Part shown: piece after piece, positions 1-10,070 of the stretch
Position numbering within the stretch: position 1 is the first letter of the stretch
Layout: the number at the start of each line of letters is the position of its first letter
Assembly: GCA_000444245.1 (NCBI GenBank)
Contig: ATSW01003129.1
Span: forward strand, 1 to 21,002
Reading direction: 5' to 3'
Length of the DNA stretch: 21,002 bases
From: Botryllus schlosseri
Lineage: Eukaryota; Chordata; Ascidiacea; Stolidobranchia; Styelidae
Translations under genes and position numbers: made by a program
The notes under the pieces: model-generated
Databases searched by the model: none
Told to the model about the DNA's origin: nothing
Seen by the model: only the letters and a program-made list of their open reading frames with translations

Positions 1-708
1 ATAAGCATGTTGTGTCGTAGTAAGCCAGTATACCCCAATGTTGGTGTCAAGTCGGAAATCATTTCCAGTCACTCCAGATTTGAACTCGACGAAGGTAAAG
101 TCAGTTTGAAATTTTCCAAGCGGAGTGGTGAGTCAGAGACATGTTCAAAGAGATTCGCGTCAATTCAAGTCATCTCAAATTTCTCGAATTCAAGTAGGCC
201 TATATCTCAAGTCACTAAATATATTCACTTTCAATAGTTTGAGGTAATGTACAGGGGCATTCAGACTCATCAGATATATAGTTATCGACTGGACGCAACC
301 TCAACTAGTGTCACGCAGACGATGCGATAAATTACAGGTTAAATTTCAGCTTGGCTGTAATGAAATTATATGTTCCCCAGTCAAGGTCATTATGGCGGCA
401 GGTCTGTTTGCGATATGGCTTCTGATCGAATTAACCACATTGAAAAGTCAATTTTCAAGCCAACACTGGCCACCAGGTATCAGCATCCATGCTGGTGTTG
501 TTATTATATAATTCAAGATTCAATTAATAAGGCTGACGCCTAGTCTCATCTTCATTATATAACTGTCGCATTCAAATGTAATAAACATAACACTCCAAAA
601 CAGAATGCTAAAGGCGTCGTATATCTTTTCTCGGACCCTAAACCAATTTGACGGGTCTCAGGTGGCGCTACATCGATCCACAGTATATAAGCTTCAATGT
701 ATACTTAC
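1..708 (-). other. TH intron sequence after coding exon 7
   Basis: Non-coding as far as I can see. No HELLGH-type motif for the next TH exon is readable on the minus strand, so this intron is longer than 708 bp. The open frames here are short, lack recognizable protein and have no splice context. Confidence 0.6.
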
Positions 709-844
709 GGTTCTGGAGTATGCATTGGGCTTAGATGGTGTCTTACGTACTGTGTACATTGAAATACTTTTACCGCCAGACTTGCGAGGAAGTCTCGGGG
801 ACTCACTAGTCCTGCAACAGGCCGCAAGCGAAATCCTGTCCGAT
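709..844 (-). CDS. TH: TH coding exon 7 (pterin-binding region)
   Basis: A 136-bp exon, equal to human PAH exon 7, with acceptor ATATATTATAG and donor CC|GTAAGT. Reading: [35 protein letters not shown] and SPMHTPEP, with the last Pro codon split. This is the most conserved piece of the gene in the window and matches human TH [20 protein letters not shown]. The loop after LRPVAGL contacts the pterin cofactor in the family. Confidence 0.97.
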
Positions 845-3800
845 CTATAATATATATTGTATTATGTTATAGGCTACCCGCGTATATTCATAATTATTGT
901 TAATTCTCACTCACCGTTCAAGTACTCTGAAACATCGTTCAACTGAGGGATATCATCTGCGCTATAAAGTCCACACGTTTCTAGCTCGTCGATTGCATTT
1001 AGATATTGGACGCAAGCTCCAGTTGCGTGAAGCGGTCTCAGAGTAGAATACACCTTTCTCCATGTTTCTTTTTCATCGTTGGTATATTCAACAGACGGTA
1101 TGGAATCCCCGCTATTAAAATACAAAGGATCAATTGATATTCAAAGATCGTATTTGTCCGGTGCTAGGTCTACAAGTCTATAGTCGTGGGTCAATTTTCC
1201 GTCGCAGCATTACAATAGTTGTGTTCAATCTCCAGCTGGAAAGGTGATAACTGGCGGTAACTGTAGATTGGGTTAAATGCGGAAACAAATCACTTTTATA
1301 AATTTTGACTGAACATATACTCATAGGCATAATTTATGAAAGTCAAAGGACATATAGACAACTCCTCGATTTGCGCGTTCGTGGAGCAGCTGTGACGGTA
1401 GAATGTGTTTAATGTGCAATATTACACGCATGTGGTTGCGTCCGACTCCGGTCCATGCCCAGATCTATACTTGAAACTTGCAAATCACATAGGTCCCACC
1501 GCGATTTGAATTCGGACCGCAGGATTCAGAGTGCTGAGTGCTAACCGTTGTACAGTGTACATCAGTGGTTCTCTCAGGGTGCCGCATGAAAATGTGGTAA
1601 ATAAGGTCGCGGTATAAAGAAATTAAGTAATCCAAATTATGGCTGTGGCATGATTGGTGGTTCTATCACTTTTACCAGTTCGGGACGCGTACAGTCTACA
1701 ATGTGGTGTAATTAACATGATAGGAGGATGTCTAAACGACCAAGCATACGGTCTCTCAATTCGGTATCCCGCTCAGTCGAATGCCCGATGTATAGCAGTA
1801 GCCTATTTGATTTTTATCTCTCGTTTTAGGATTTCTCCCTCTTTCTCATTATCTTCATACAATTTAAAGCGTATTTTCTGGGCTCTTTTTGTGAGGACAC
1901 TGTGAGCACATTTACGTAGGGGAGGGACATACACCGTCAATGGCAGTGGAACGCCAACTCGCCCTCGTATAATAGCGTTTAGGAAGCTGATAACTAAACA
2001 AAAGGAGCTTTTTCGTTGATAATTCTATTATTCTTGATTGGTGGATAACCCAAGAATTATCAACGAAACACTCAAATAACTCCGCTTCTACTAGTTGGAA
2101 TTGAGTCAAATTTGTTTTGCATCGTCTTTGAAGACAACTCAACAATTTCATGGGGTTGTCAGAAAAATTTGAATATATTTTTTGATTCTCATATTAAATT
2201 GAAAATTTTAATTGGCTCTGCGGCGGCTTATACTTGTTAAAATGGAACTAAATTTGATGGGCAGTATTCTTTATGGAAACCTGACAATTTAATCAGTGAA
2301 CGGCTGGAATCCGAAAAAAAAGTTATTTCTGAACAACCCAAACCCTATACTCATGTTTATTCGTGTTCATGGTATTTCGAAATAGTCATTTTACACCCGA
2401 TAGACATTGTTTATGATTCCTGATATGCCAATTTATGGCACGGCCTATACTTTCACTCCATCATTTTTTGTAACGAACCGCATAATCGCATATGCAGATC
2501 AGCACATGGTGCGGAGGATCCTATATAAACCTCCAAGTGCTAGCGTCGCTCGAACTATTTTTTTCCTTCGAGAGGGTGTCGGGAGGTCAAAAAGGTTATG
2601 AAACACAGCATTACATTATGGGGACAACCGCAATACACGGTCGGGCTTTTTGCAACACATTGGTCTGGTTTTATCAGATAGGCGGAAATATGCTCACTGC
2701 TTGTATCTCATGGCGATCTCGGTGATGTTTCGCCTCCTTTCTGCATAATAGGGATCTTGAAATCCGGGGTGCTCATCGGTTATTCTATCGGCGTTAGGTT
2801 TCTCTCTCAGATGCTGGCATAAATCTAAATCAGCTGCACACTGCGGAAACCACTGTACTTCTACGAAAATAACAGAACACAACGCGATAAAGTTTTTTCT
2901 ACGAAGTGCCAAGGGATGTCAAGTGTAGAATTCTTTACCGTGGTGAAAACTTCGAGCGTTGTCCAGAGACGATAAACGCTTCATTGTTAGTGAATATGCT
3001 TCTGTAATTGTTTTCTCAATCGATGTCAAATGAGACAAGGAGCATTCACAACTCACATATACTTGCTCCCAGCAGTTGTCATCTGTGTAATGAAAAGTGA
3101 ACGACTAATCTAATTTCGACTATTTTGGGGTGATGACATTTTCAATTTGCCGCCCCACATTAATTATATGGAAGTAACACCGAACAAGTAAAGTTGTTCA
3201 CCTTTTGGGGGATGGATTTTGCCATTCTTTCCTTCCAGTATCTTGATTTTGATTTCATAGTTCTTGGAAAAGACATTGTTTGTTATTCAGCACCGTGGCT
3301 AACAAGAATCGCCTCATTTCAAATCACCAATTTCAGTCTGACATAGATTGCTAACATTTCGAATCGGAAAATACAGTCATCAGATTTGAATTTGAAAAAG
3401 GCTCACTACATCTATCGGTTCAAATTATAAATATGCTTACCTCTAGACAACCGGCTACAAAGGACAGCGACAATTTATCGGATTGTGCAGTGGAACATAT
3501 CAAAAATTCTTGGATGGATACTTGTTGTTGATTTTCGTTATCCGCTGTGAAAAGAAATGAAGTAACATATCAGTATCACCCCGTTTAGTGTTTTTTCCAA
3601 CCATAGCAGCCGTTGATCCGCACTATAAATTCGTTATTGAATCTCACAAATATTGATGAAAAATAATATCCAAGTCAAATACTGGTATTTGTTATTAGCT
3701 ATTAATTAGCTATATTACTTATTAACAAACAACTTATCGTTTGCGAGGTAGTTTTGGATAATATATCCGTCGAGTTTATGCCGGACCGCGGCAACATGGA

Positions 3801-4154
3801 CACTGGTGTTGCTGTAGCAAGTGGCCATACTCCTGAATAACCAACGTACAGTATGTGCGACATATGTATAGTGTACCAGTCGGATTAATAGCCTATTCTA
3901 TACCAGCTGCTTCAAGTCCTCATCCTCTACGCGGCAAACATATAGGCCGGATTACGCGGTACATGAAGGTAAGCTAAAAATATATATCTGTAGCACATAT
4001 TTGGATTTTACTATATGCACCGCCTAACTCAATGTAATGACCCCGACATGGAAGCTGTTATGATATTTCTATATTTACCATGATTACGCTGCGTGACCAG
4101 CTTGGCATCTTCTATGAGACTACTACTTTTGCGCATCATTCTTCTCGTGGACAT
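709..4154 (-). CDS. TH: Tyrosine hydroxylase, 5' seven coding exons (gene continues off the left edge)
   Basis: TH converts L-tyrosine to L-DOPA using tetrahydrobiopterin, O2 and Fe(II). It is the rate-limiting cytosolic step of catecholamine synthesis in dopaminergic and noradrenergic cells. Seven exons (join 4154-4079, 3544-3441, 3262-3202, 3082-2939, 2857-2698, 1111-915, 844-709) keep one frame through all six introns and give about 292 residues. In order they encode the SSSLIEDA regulatory motif (human Ser40 site is RRQSLIEDA), an ACT-like regulatory domain, QWFP, DEHPGF and IPSVEYT at the start of the catalytic domain, [11 protein letters not shown], and [18 protein letters not shown] with [10 protein letters not shown] and SPMHTPEP. 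The N-terminal motif and the ASLA/VFQCTQY/SPMH wording favour TH over phenylalanine or tryptophan hydroxylase. The iron ligands (HELLGH and the later Glu) would be in the next exon, outside the window. The N-terminus is about 28 residues shorter than human TH isoform 1. Splice sites are predicted by eye. Confidence 0.93.
915..1111 (-). CDS. TH: TH coding exon 6 (catalytic domain)
   Basis: A 197-bp exon, the same length and phases as human PAH exon 6. It runs from acceptor TTTTAATAG to donor G|GTGAGT. Reading: [19 protein letters not shown], then [18 protein letters not shown] and [12 protein letters not shown]. Family counterparts are HGDPIPRVEYT, TWKEVY.TLK.LYATHAC and IPQLEDVSRFLK. A cysteine-bearing variant, [13 protein letters not shown], stands where vertebrates have LLERFSGYRED. 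Confidence 0.96.
1491..1562 (-). repeat. Degenerate tRNA-Gln-like sequence (tRNA pseudogene or SINE head)
   Basis: On the minus strand a 72-nt stretch resembles animal tRNA-Gln(CTG). It has ACGGTTAGCACT (D arm), CACTCTGAATCCTG (anticodon loop CTCTGAA), CCGAATTCAAAT (T arm) and GGTGGGACCT at the 3' end. The acceptor 5' side (ATGTACA) does not pair with the 3' side and the T stem has mismatches, so it is not a functional tRNA. Its intronic position fits a SINE or retropseudogene. Confidence 0.6.
2011..2068. repeat. Hairpin with 16-bp perfect arms in the TH intron
   Basis: TTTCGTTGATAATTCT at 2011-2026 is the exact reverse complement of 2053-2068, with a 26-nt loop. It could be a remnant of a small inverted-repeat transposon. 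No flanking duplication was identified. Confidence 0.7.
2698..2857 (-). CDS. TH: TH coding exon 5 (linker and start of catalytic domain)
   Basis: A 160-bp exon encoding [14 protein letters not shown], then [20 protein letters not shown] and IAMRYK, ending CA|GTGAGC in phase 2 so that the next exon completes His (CA|C). Family counterparts are VPWFPRKVSELDKC, DHPGFSDQVYRQRRK and IAFQYRHGD in human TH. It covers human PAH exons 4 plus 5 (157 bp together) with one extra codon, so that intron is absent. Acceptor AAG at 2858-2860 is preferred because it restores the conserved phase; TAG three bases further upstream is the alternative. Confidence 0.92.
2939..3082 (-). CDS. TH: TH coding exon 4 (ACT-like domain, end)
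   Basis: A 144-bp exon, phase 1 to phase 1, with acceptor CATTACACAG and donor CACG|GTAAAG. The reading is [18 protein letters not shown], then [18 protein letters not shown]. It occupies the place of human LEYFVRLEV...LAALLSGVRQ, a strand followed by a helix in the ACT fold. An alternative donor GTGAGT 26 bp into the exon breaks the phase needed by exon 5 and was not chosen. Confidence 0.78.
3202..3262 (-). CDS. TH: TH coding exon 3 (ACT-like domain, middle)
   Basis: A 61-bp exon, phase 0 to phase 1, with acceptor TTTTCCAAG and donor AAAG|GTGAAC. It encodes [20 protein letters not shown], aligning with human TFEAKIHHLETR. In PAH-family genes this and the next segment are usually one exon, so an extra intron is present here. 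Similarity is weak on its own; support comes from position and phase. Confidence 0.75.
3441..3544 (-). CDS. TH: TH coding exon 2 (start of ACT-like regulatory domain)
   Basis: The exon lies between a strong acceptor (TTCTTTTCACAG) and donor GAG|GTAAGC. It completes the split codon from exon 1 (G|CG, Ala) and ends in phase 0. The encoded [20 protein letters not shown] and following FVAGCLE align loosely with the human segment ending ALSRAVKVFE, and the phase-0 exit matches human PAH exon 2. Confidence 0.8.
4079..4154 (-). CDS. TH: TH coding exon 1 (start codon and phosphorylation-site motif)
   Basis: ATG at 4154-4152 with A at -3 opens 25 codons starting [17 protein letters not shown], then a phase-1 donor [15 protein letters not shown] aligns with human RRQS(40)LIEDA, the PKA/MAPKAPK site that controls feedback inhibition. 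Here RKSS gives a basic-basic-x-Ser match on Ser11, and Ser12 is the positional equivalent. The frame stays open upstream to about 4226 but contains no other ATG, so this start is chosen. Confidence 0.85.
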
Positions 4155-4250
4155 ACTATATATACGGCGGGGCGGAGAAGATGACTTGAAGGTATCTTTC
4201 CTCGTTATGTGAATAGAGATGCACACGCATGCCCATATATATCGGTAGAT
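4155..4250 (-). promoter_or_regulatory. TH: Candidate TH core promoter and 5' leader
   Basis: Two AT-alternating boxes lie upstream of the TH start on the minus strand. ATATATAT at 4235-4242 is about 80 bp upstream and well placed for a short leader. TATATATA at 4157-4164 is too close to the ATG to serve it unless translation starts elsewhere. A GC-rich word (CCGCCCCGCC) lies next to the inner box. A 24-codon upstream reading frame (ATG at 4230-4228) stops at 4156, one base before the TH ATG. Inferred only; no transcript evidence. Confidence 0.3.
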
Positions 4251-6343
4251 AATTTGCGGAAGAACAGTCTGGCAGTTGGAATATTGGTATATTGGTTTAT
4301 TTGATATGATGTCTATTCGGTAGATAAGAATATTGGATTTATGAATAACCGTAACGTTCGGTCAAGGAGGCATGATTGGGGCGCAGATTCGAGAATCAAT
4401 ACGGTGCATATTTACGTTTAGCGTCAAACCTTCCGTTTCGGGAGCACGGAATGCGACAATAATCCCGAGTCAGTCTTTTCTGGCATCTATGTGACATGAC
4501 ATTACCATCAACGAGCACCTGCGCGATGTGCGTATTTTGGAAACTCGTATAACCGCACTATACGTAAAACGTCAGAACTGTGTCGAGTAGGTAAATAGCA
4601 GAAGATATCGCTCCCTTGTTGGATTTGTTAATTGGATTAAGATGGTGGTTACATTTCACGGTATAGGCCAATAGAAAACTCATTAAATTGATTTCTTTGC
4701 CCAGAATATTATAGGATTTTGAAAGTGCTGTATCATACCTCGCTTGCCAAGCATTTTAGTTGTAGCGTTAAAACCACTGGGTGTATAGTAAATTCTGTAG
4801 TAGTCCTCTCTCACATAATGGGTTCTTGGTTTAAAATCTCTATGTAGAAAAACAGATTTAGTTATATTTAAACTGATAAAATTCTATTTTCGTGATAATC
4901 TGGAATAATCATAAGTAGAGCTATTTTCAAAATTTTGTCAAAATTGTAACGCTAGGTCGGAAAATTGTCAAAATTGTTTACAAAGTCAAACATTTTTGCA
5001 ACCTGCATTTCGTTTGTATCGTAAATGTCTGCACTGTCGGCGAACTTGTCATTTGACATTGTACATCTAGTAGCATATACTTTATATAGGCTTATTGTTG
5101 TAGACACACTTTCTACCAGATAATGTATAGGTAAGTATCTTTCGTTGTTGTACCCTAATACAACAATTTTTTATATTATTTTTGCCATAATGCGTGATGT
5201 AACTACTGGAATTCCTCATAGGACCAGATTTAACTTAACTTAAAATAAAGTTTTTTTCATGTAAAAATTTGTCAGTTTCAAGTCAAAACGTTTTTTCAGT
5301 CCATCGACTTTGTGAGGTCAGACAGTTCTAACCAGAAATGAAGATAAGTAGAAAAATTCTATCATTTTGTGCGGAAACGCCTGATTTACATACATGAGGG
5401 CAAAATTTTGTCAAAATTATGTTTTTAACGTCAAAAAATCTCAGACTTTTCAGTTTTTAGGTCCAAATCTTCCGTTTTTTGATACAAAAAAATCTTCCTA
5501 ATTATAAGTAATGAAAAATGTGCGTAGGACTCTGTCACATGTTTCACTATAACTAAGACAAATTAGCAGCCAGCTTATTTCACTATTATTGTCGTCTTCA
5601 AAATATATGGAAGTAATTTTAATCGACGGATGCGTTTACAATTTACAATATGTACTCTGATATATACATACGCCGATAAATTTCGTTCGACTTTCGTATT
5701 ATAAAATGTGTTATCATAATATCGATATGTAACATCACACCTACAGCATGCAATTCAATAAATAAAGCATAATGATATAATAATTCTTACAGCTCCGAAC
5801 ATAGCAATATATCATCCCTACTTCGGTTGCATTTGAAACAAATGGTGTTTTAAAACACTTTGGTTAAAACATATTTTAAACAGTGTTCTAAAAAATGCCA
5901 TTTTAAAAACAACATTTTTTCAAATGCTGTATAATATTGCCATAATTGTGTGAATACTTTCGAAAAAATTTGTAGTATGAACCTACGTACGATTTGCACT
6001 CGCTACTGTCGATGTACACCAGTGGTTACCAACCGGTCAGCAAATCAACGGTTTCTTGGGGGAATATAGACCCATTTGTTAATCACTATATGCAGGACAG
6101 TCTACATATTTACGGAGACACACGCACATTGCTCAATTACCGTTACCAGTTAACTGCTCTGCAATGAATGTACAGAAAATTATATTGCGTATTGTTCGCA
6201 AAAACTCATATTGAACTCCGGATAACCAATGATGGCGTCACAAACGCATCCAGCACGCCCAGTATGACATGAAGTAACACTTTCGCTAAAATTTGAGGGT
6301 TACCGGAATCGGTCACAATACGTTTAATGTTGCTGCTTTAGAC
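4251..6343. other. Upstream flank of TH, no gene recognized
   Basis: About 2.1 kb of AT-rich sequence with no credible reading frame on either strand. It may hold TH regulatory DNA. Repeats seen: an 18-bp word CAAAATTTTGTCAAAATT at 4928-4945 and 5401-5418, a 14-bp palindrome GTGTTTTAAAACAC at 5845-5858, and a hAT-end-like CAGTGGTTACCAACCGGTC at 6020-6038 without a visible partner. Confidence 0.6.
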
Positions 6344-7038
6344 CAGTGGTTCTCAACCGCCGGTCCGCGACGACATTCCTGCCGGTCCGCCAGGTATAGT
6401 ACAATTTTATACCTTAATTTCAAGTTGCAATGTTGAAGGCTTGTCCATTGATAAAATAAATAAAACATCAAATTTAAAATAATTCAGAACTTCATGTGGT
6501 AACATTAGGACTGGAAACATGTTCGATTTGACTTAAAGTTCAAGACCTGTCATTTGACGACATGTGAGCGACAAGTACTGAACAGATATGAGCTGACTCA
6601 TCGCTAAACAGCGCAGTTTGCGCGATCATTCGTTTTCGATTCATTCATTTTGTGCAGGACCGTAACTGGGGCACCCCAAACCGCCCAATTGGAGAGGGAC
6701 CGAGCTTGAAAAAAGCCCAAAATTATTTTTCAGATGAACATAAATCATAGCGTATTTTTCTGAAACTTTTTCCAACATTTTTCAATTTCTTTTCGCGCTT
6801 TGCGCGATTTAGTGTCACTAAACGTCTTGCTTATATTAGGTGCCCCTCTTCGAGAAATACGCATGGTTTATAGAAATAGGCATTTCGGCGTCAGACATTA
6901 CCGTGCCATGACGTACCAACGCATAATGACGTTAAGGCTAACATGGGACTCCGAATGGTGTGCCAAAATTTCGGCAACGAAAAAACCGATTCAGTCATGA
7001 ATTATCAATAAGTTTCGCTATTGGCGCGATTAAGCCGC

Positions 7039-7661
7039 TGCAACAACTTATAAGGTTTATATCTCTGTAAGTAGAACTCAGACGAAGTAGTTGTCCCCAC
7101 GTATAGGCTGTAACTGTCTGGTACTTAACTGAGAGAATGTCCTGCGTTGTAGTCGTGAACTCTTCGTACGGAAATATTGTTCATACACAGTTTATTAAAC
7201 GTATTTCAGTAGGTTAGCATGAAGTCTCATCTCGAGTCAACTAAACTTGCGCTTATATAGACTCGTGATCATTGCAATCGGAAGTCTTATTCGTTTCCTA
7301 CTATGGCGTGGAAAACACAATGTTGGATATTATCATATGGTCCCGCAAGCAGGTGTATCACAGCTGTATCAGCGGTATAAATTGCAACCGGGGCCTACGA
7401 TACTTAAGTATCGTACTTAAGTATCGTAGGCCCCGTTGCAACACTCTGCAATAGTTGACAGCGGTTGTCTCTGATCGAATGAAACCCAGATCGAATGAGA
7501 TCTGCTTGTGGTTAGCAGGTTCATGAAGGTTTGGAGGTTGTCAGTTACCAGCTCTTACACGAGCTTATAGACACTCGACATAATTCCAATAGGAAGACAA
7601 CGTCATATGCTATAATATGGGTGTGAATACACTGTTGTAATAAACCCTATACACAACGACA
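7039..7661 (-). repeat. Left LTR copy (3' LTR in element orientation)
   Basis: Matches 14503-15071 almost base for base over 569 positions. It is 54 bp longer because of a 47-bp palindrome plus its duplicated 7-bp target at 7389-7442. Confidence 0.85.
7389..7435. mobile_element. 47-bp perfect palindromic mini-insertion
   Basis: Two 22-bp arms beginning CGGGGCCTACGATACTTAAG are exact reverse complements around a 3-nt TCG centre. The insertion is flanked by TTGCAAC at 7382-7388 and 7436-7442. The sister LTR has the site once and empty. Each arm also contains the sub-palindrome TACTTAAGTA. The shape is that of an extremely short MITE or excised foldback; the family is unknown. Confidence 0.85.
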
Positions 7662-8453
7662 CCGTCCCTTGCTTGAAGGAGCGGACATGCAATGAAGCGG
7701 AAGTAACTATCATACGTATAGGTGTAGACAACAGTAATGATTTAGCCAAGACAATTCCACTAATGACTTAAGTCCACAACACTAATACAACGAGAGAGAT
7801 GAACAAGGCTTTCTACAGCTTTTATAATATACAAGTTAGCCTATCAAAACACAACACAATTCCAGATAACCATAGCAAGAAATTGTTATCCAACACTACA
7901 CAATCCGGATTAATACACTGGAATAGGTAGCCTAACAATCTAACTAATTCTAGCCTAACACAAAAAAACTAAATACACAATACATCTCAGTAGGCTTTGC
8001 TCAAGTGCAATCAATACACCAGCCAAGTCTGAGAGGCTATCCAGCTTTAACAACAGTCCGAGGCCACTGATATATACAATGTGGCCGTTACATAAAACAA
8101 TCGTACTTCGCAAGTACAATTTTGATTGATAGGATCGACGTCTATCTCAACCAAGCGCTCGCGCGGTGCACTTCAGCTTACTCCTCTGTGGCAGGGCGAC
8201 TGCCTGAACTCATCGCGGAGTCAGGGCTTACCAGGATTTCGGATTTCTTCTTTGGGCGCGGCAATTTTGGCGAAGCCGCTGGTGAGTCGTGACAGGTCAG
8301 AATGGCACAAGTCTCAGGCTCTCGATCACGTACCATTGTGGCAGGAATATCATCTGTGGTTACTGGTTACTGGCGTTTCAGGAACGATGTAATCGCACCG
8401 GTTGGCGTCCGGCGAAGATTGTAGTGAGAGCTGAGCTTCGTCAGTCGTGTCGG
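7662..8453. other. Internal region of the LTR element next to the left LTR
   Basis: Roughly 800 bp of the fossil element between the left LTR and the last membrane-type frame. I see no recognizable coding sequence; by orientation it is the 3' untranslated part of the element. Confidence 0.4.
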
Positions 8454-8945
8454 CTAATTCTGCGGCGGTCCGGTAGCAATTTCCTCGTGTCGTAAAAGCG
8501 GCCGCGCGGTACCGATGTCGACTGTGTGACGTCCAGTGCTCGCATCTGAGTCATACCCGTCAGATTGTGCCTCAGGAGTATTCTTGCCCGAATCGATCGA
8601 TCGCAATTCAATGTTCTGATCGGTGTAGTCGCCACGAGTAGGAGTAGAAGTAGTAGCACCGCGTCGAGTCGAAATGCGTTCGCGTAACGTGTTCGCCGTG
8701 TCTGAAATAAACTCCACAGCGGCAGTACTTCTGTTACGAAAGGTCTTACGCACTTCATTACGTTTAGAACAAAATAATTTACAAGTCAAATAGAATCCCC
8801 AGATCATAGCGTTCAACAGACAGAAAAGCAAGGTATATTGGACAATTGGATTTGTCACGCAAGACAGGAAGTAGAGCACACTGCCCCTTAAACGCGTCGA
8901 AATCCATTTTAACTGGAATCTATGGATCGGCGTCGACATGATCAC
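8454..8945 (-). pseudogene. Membrane-anchor and cytoplasmic-tail-like frame in the LTR element
   Basis: A 163-residue frame with one strong hydrophobic segment (about residues 30-58, containing IVQYTLLFCLLNAMIWGFYL). A charged, Ser/Thr-rich tail of about 100 residues follows, including RPLLRHEE. As the last frame before the 3' LTR it sits where an envelope-like gene would end. That is inference from position and composition; no family was recognized. Treated as part of a fossil element. Confidence 0.4.
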
Positions 8946-9165
8946 CTGATTTACTACGATTAGCTAAATGGGATGCAGATAATTCACACAATTTTTGAAT
9001 TAGCAACAATAAATTAAAATGAATAAATGTCTCCAAAGCCCTGTAACTACAAGCCATATGGAGGGTAACTACATGACGTGCAGAGGTGGTAAAAGTACCA
9101 GTAGTTTTGAAAACAGTCGCAATTCGTTTGCATGGACTGTCAACCTTTGCGCGATTAGTATAGGC

Positions 9166-10070
9166 CAGTGGTCGGGAACCTTTTTTGTCCGAAGAGCCAT
9201 ATTGGCCCTATTTTTTCCATCTCAACTCCCAAAGAGCCATACATATCAATCAAGTGTTACGTCACAATTGAAAATTCGTGACGTCATGATAGCACTAATT
9301 CGAACTCACTACATGGGATTCCTCGTGTGCGCCATATTTTGTCTGTGAAAACTGGTATTCATTGTTCGAAAATAAAAGCTCGAGACGAGAGGTAAACGGG
9401 CCAAGCCTCACCAAAGATCACGCAATTAGGATTAATTATAACTGATATTAATCGAATGGGACTGTCACACTGATTCCAAAAATCTAAATACTTTATCGAC
9501 TTCTCAGTTCTCAAAGAATTCGGCGGCAACATAACGTTGCGCTACTAGCCTACATTTTATCGCCGGTACTACACGGAGCTATACTTACCAATCAAGAATG
9601 TGGATAGCTATGACGTTGCTTATCATTCGAGTTTGTAATTGTCACATCCACAACAGTTCATTTCGCGCCGTAGATCAGTAAGACAATGCGTATTTGAAAA
9701 CTGCGTTTTGAAATGGACGTCGCCATGTCTGCTGTGCTTTTTGATGAATCTACGTATCGCACAATTCAAGATTTCGAGCCAGGTACATAGAATTCGCGAG
9801 GGGTGTGGGCCGGCGACGTGACAGTAACATAGATTTGATGATTTTGAATAGAGGGAGTCCGAGCCTAATCCTGAAGACGACATTGTCTTTACCTGTCAAA
9901 TACATGTTTATACTGCCACGAGAATAATTATTCTGGCCGTGATGAAAATTTACCAACAAGTCGCTGCAATATTGATTACTTCAATACATTAATGAATATT
10001 TGGCAAAGAGCCATATCTTATACCCAAAAGAGCCACATATGGCTCGCGAGCCATAGGTTCCCGACCACTG
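9166..10070. mobile_element. Non-autonomous hAT element inside the LTR element
   Basis: 905 bp with ends CAGTGGTCGGGAACCT and its reverse complement, and a perfect 8-bp duplication GTATAGGC at 9158-9165 and 10071-10078. Near both ends are AAGAGCCATAT/GAGCCACATATGGCTC words, a common subterminal pattern of animal hAT elements. No transposase frame is seen. The perfect flanks suggest a later insertion than the surrounding hAT. Confidence 0.95.

Larger units (their letters stand above)
1112..2697 (-). other. Long TH intron between coding exons 5 and 6
   Basis: 1586 bp without recognizable coding sequence. It holds a tRNA-Gln-like repeat at 1491-1562, a CAGTGGTTCTC word typical of hAT ends at 1563 with no partner, and an inverted repeat at 2011-2068. 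The other introns of the gene are 70-534 bp. Confidence 0.7.

Noticed and set aside
605-850. 81-codon plus-strand open frame
   Set aside because: It is antisense to TH exon 7, whose minus-strand protein is unmistakable.
3057-3082. 26-bp micro-exon ending at TAT|GTGAGT
   Set aside because: Its phase does not fit exon 5. The longer exon to 2939 keeps the frame and adds ACT-like sequence.
4029-4226. 65-codon minus frame read as one protein
   Set aside because: It contains TH exon 1, but the true coding part is 4154-4079; upstream there is no ATG in frame, and downstream is intron after the donor.
6020-6038. CAGTGGTTACCAACCGGTC as the start of another hAT
   Set aside because: No reverse-complement end with matching 8-bp flanks was found in the window.
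8126-8495. Plus-strand open frames of 68-88 codons
   Set aside because: No motif, and opposite to the orientation of the LTR element's own frames.
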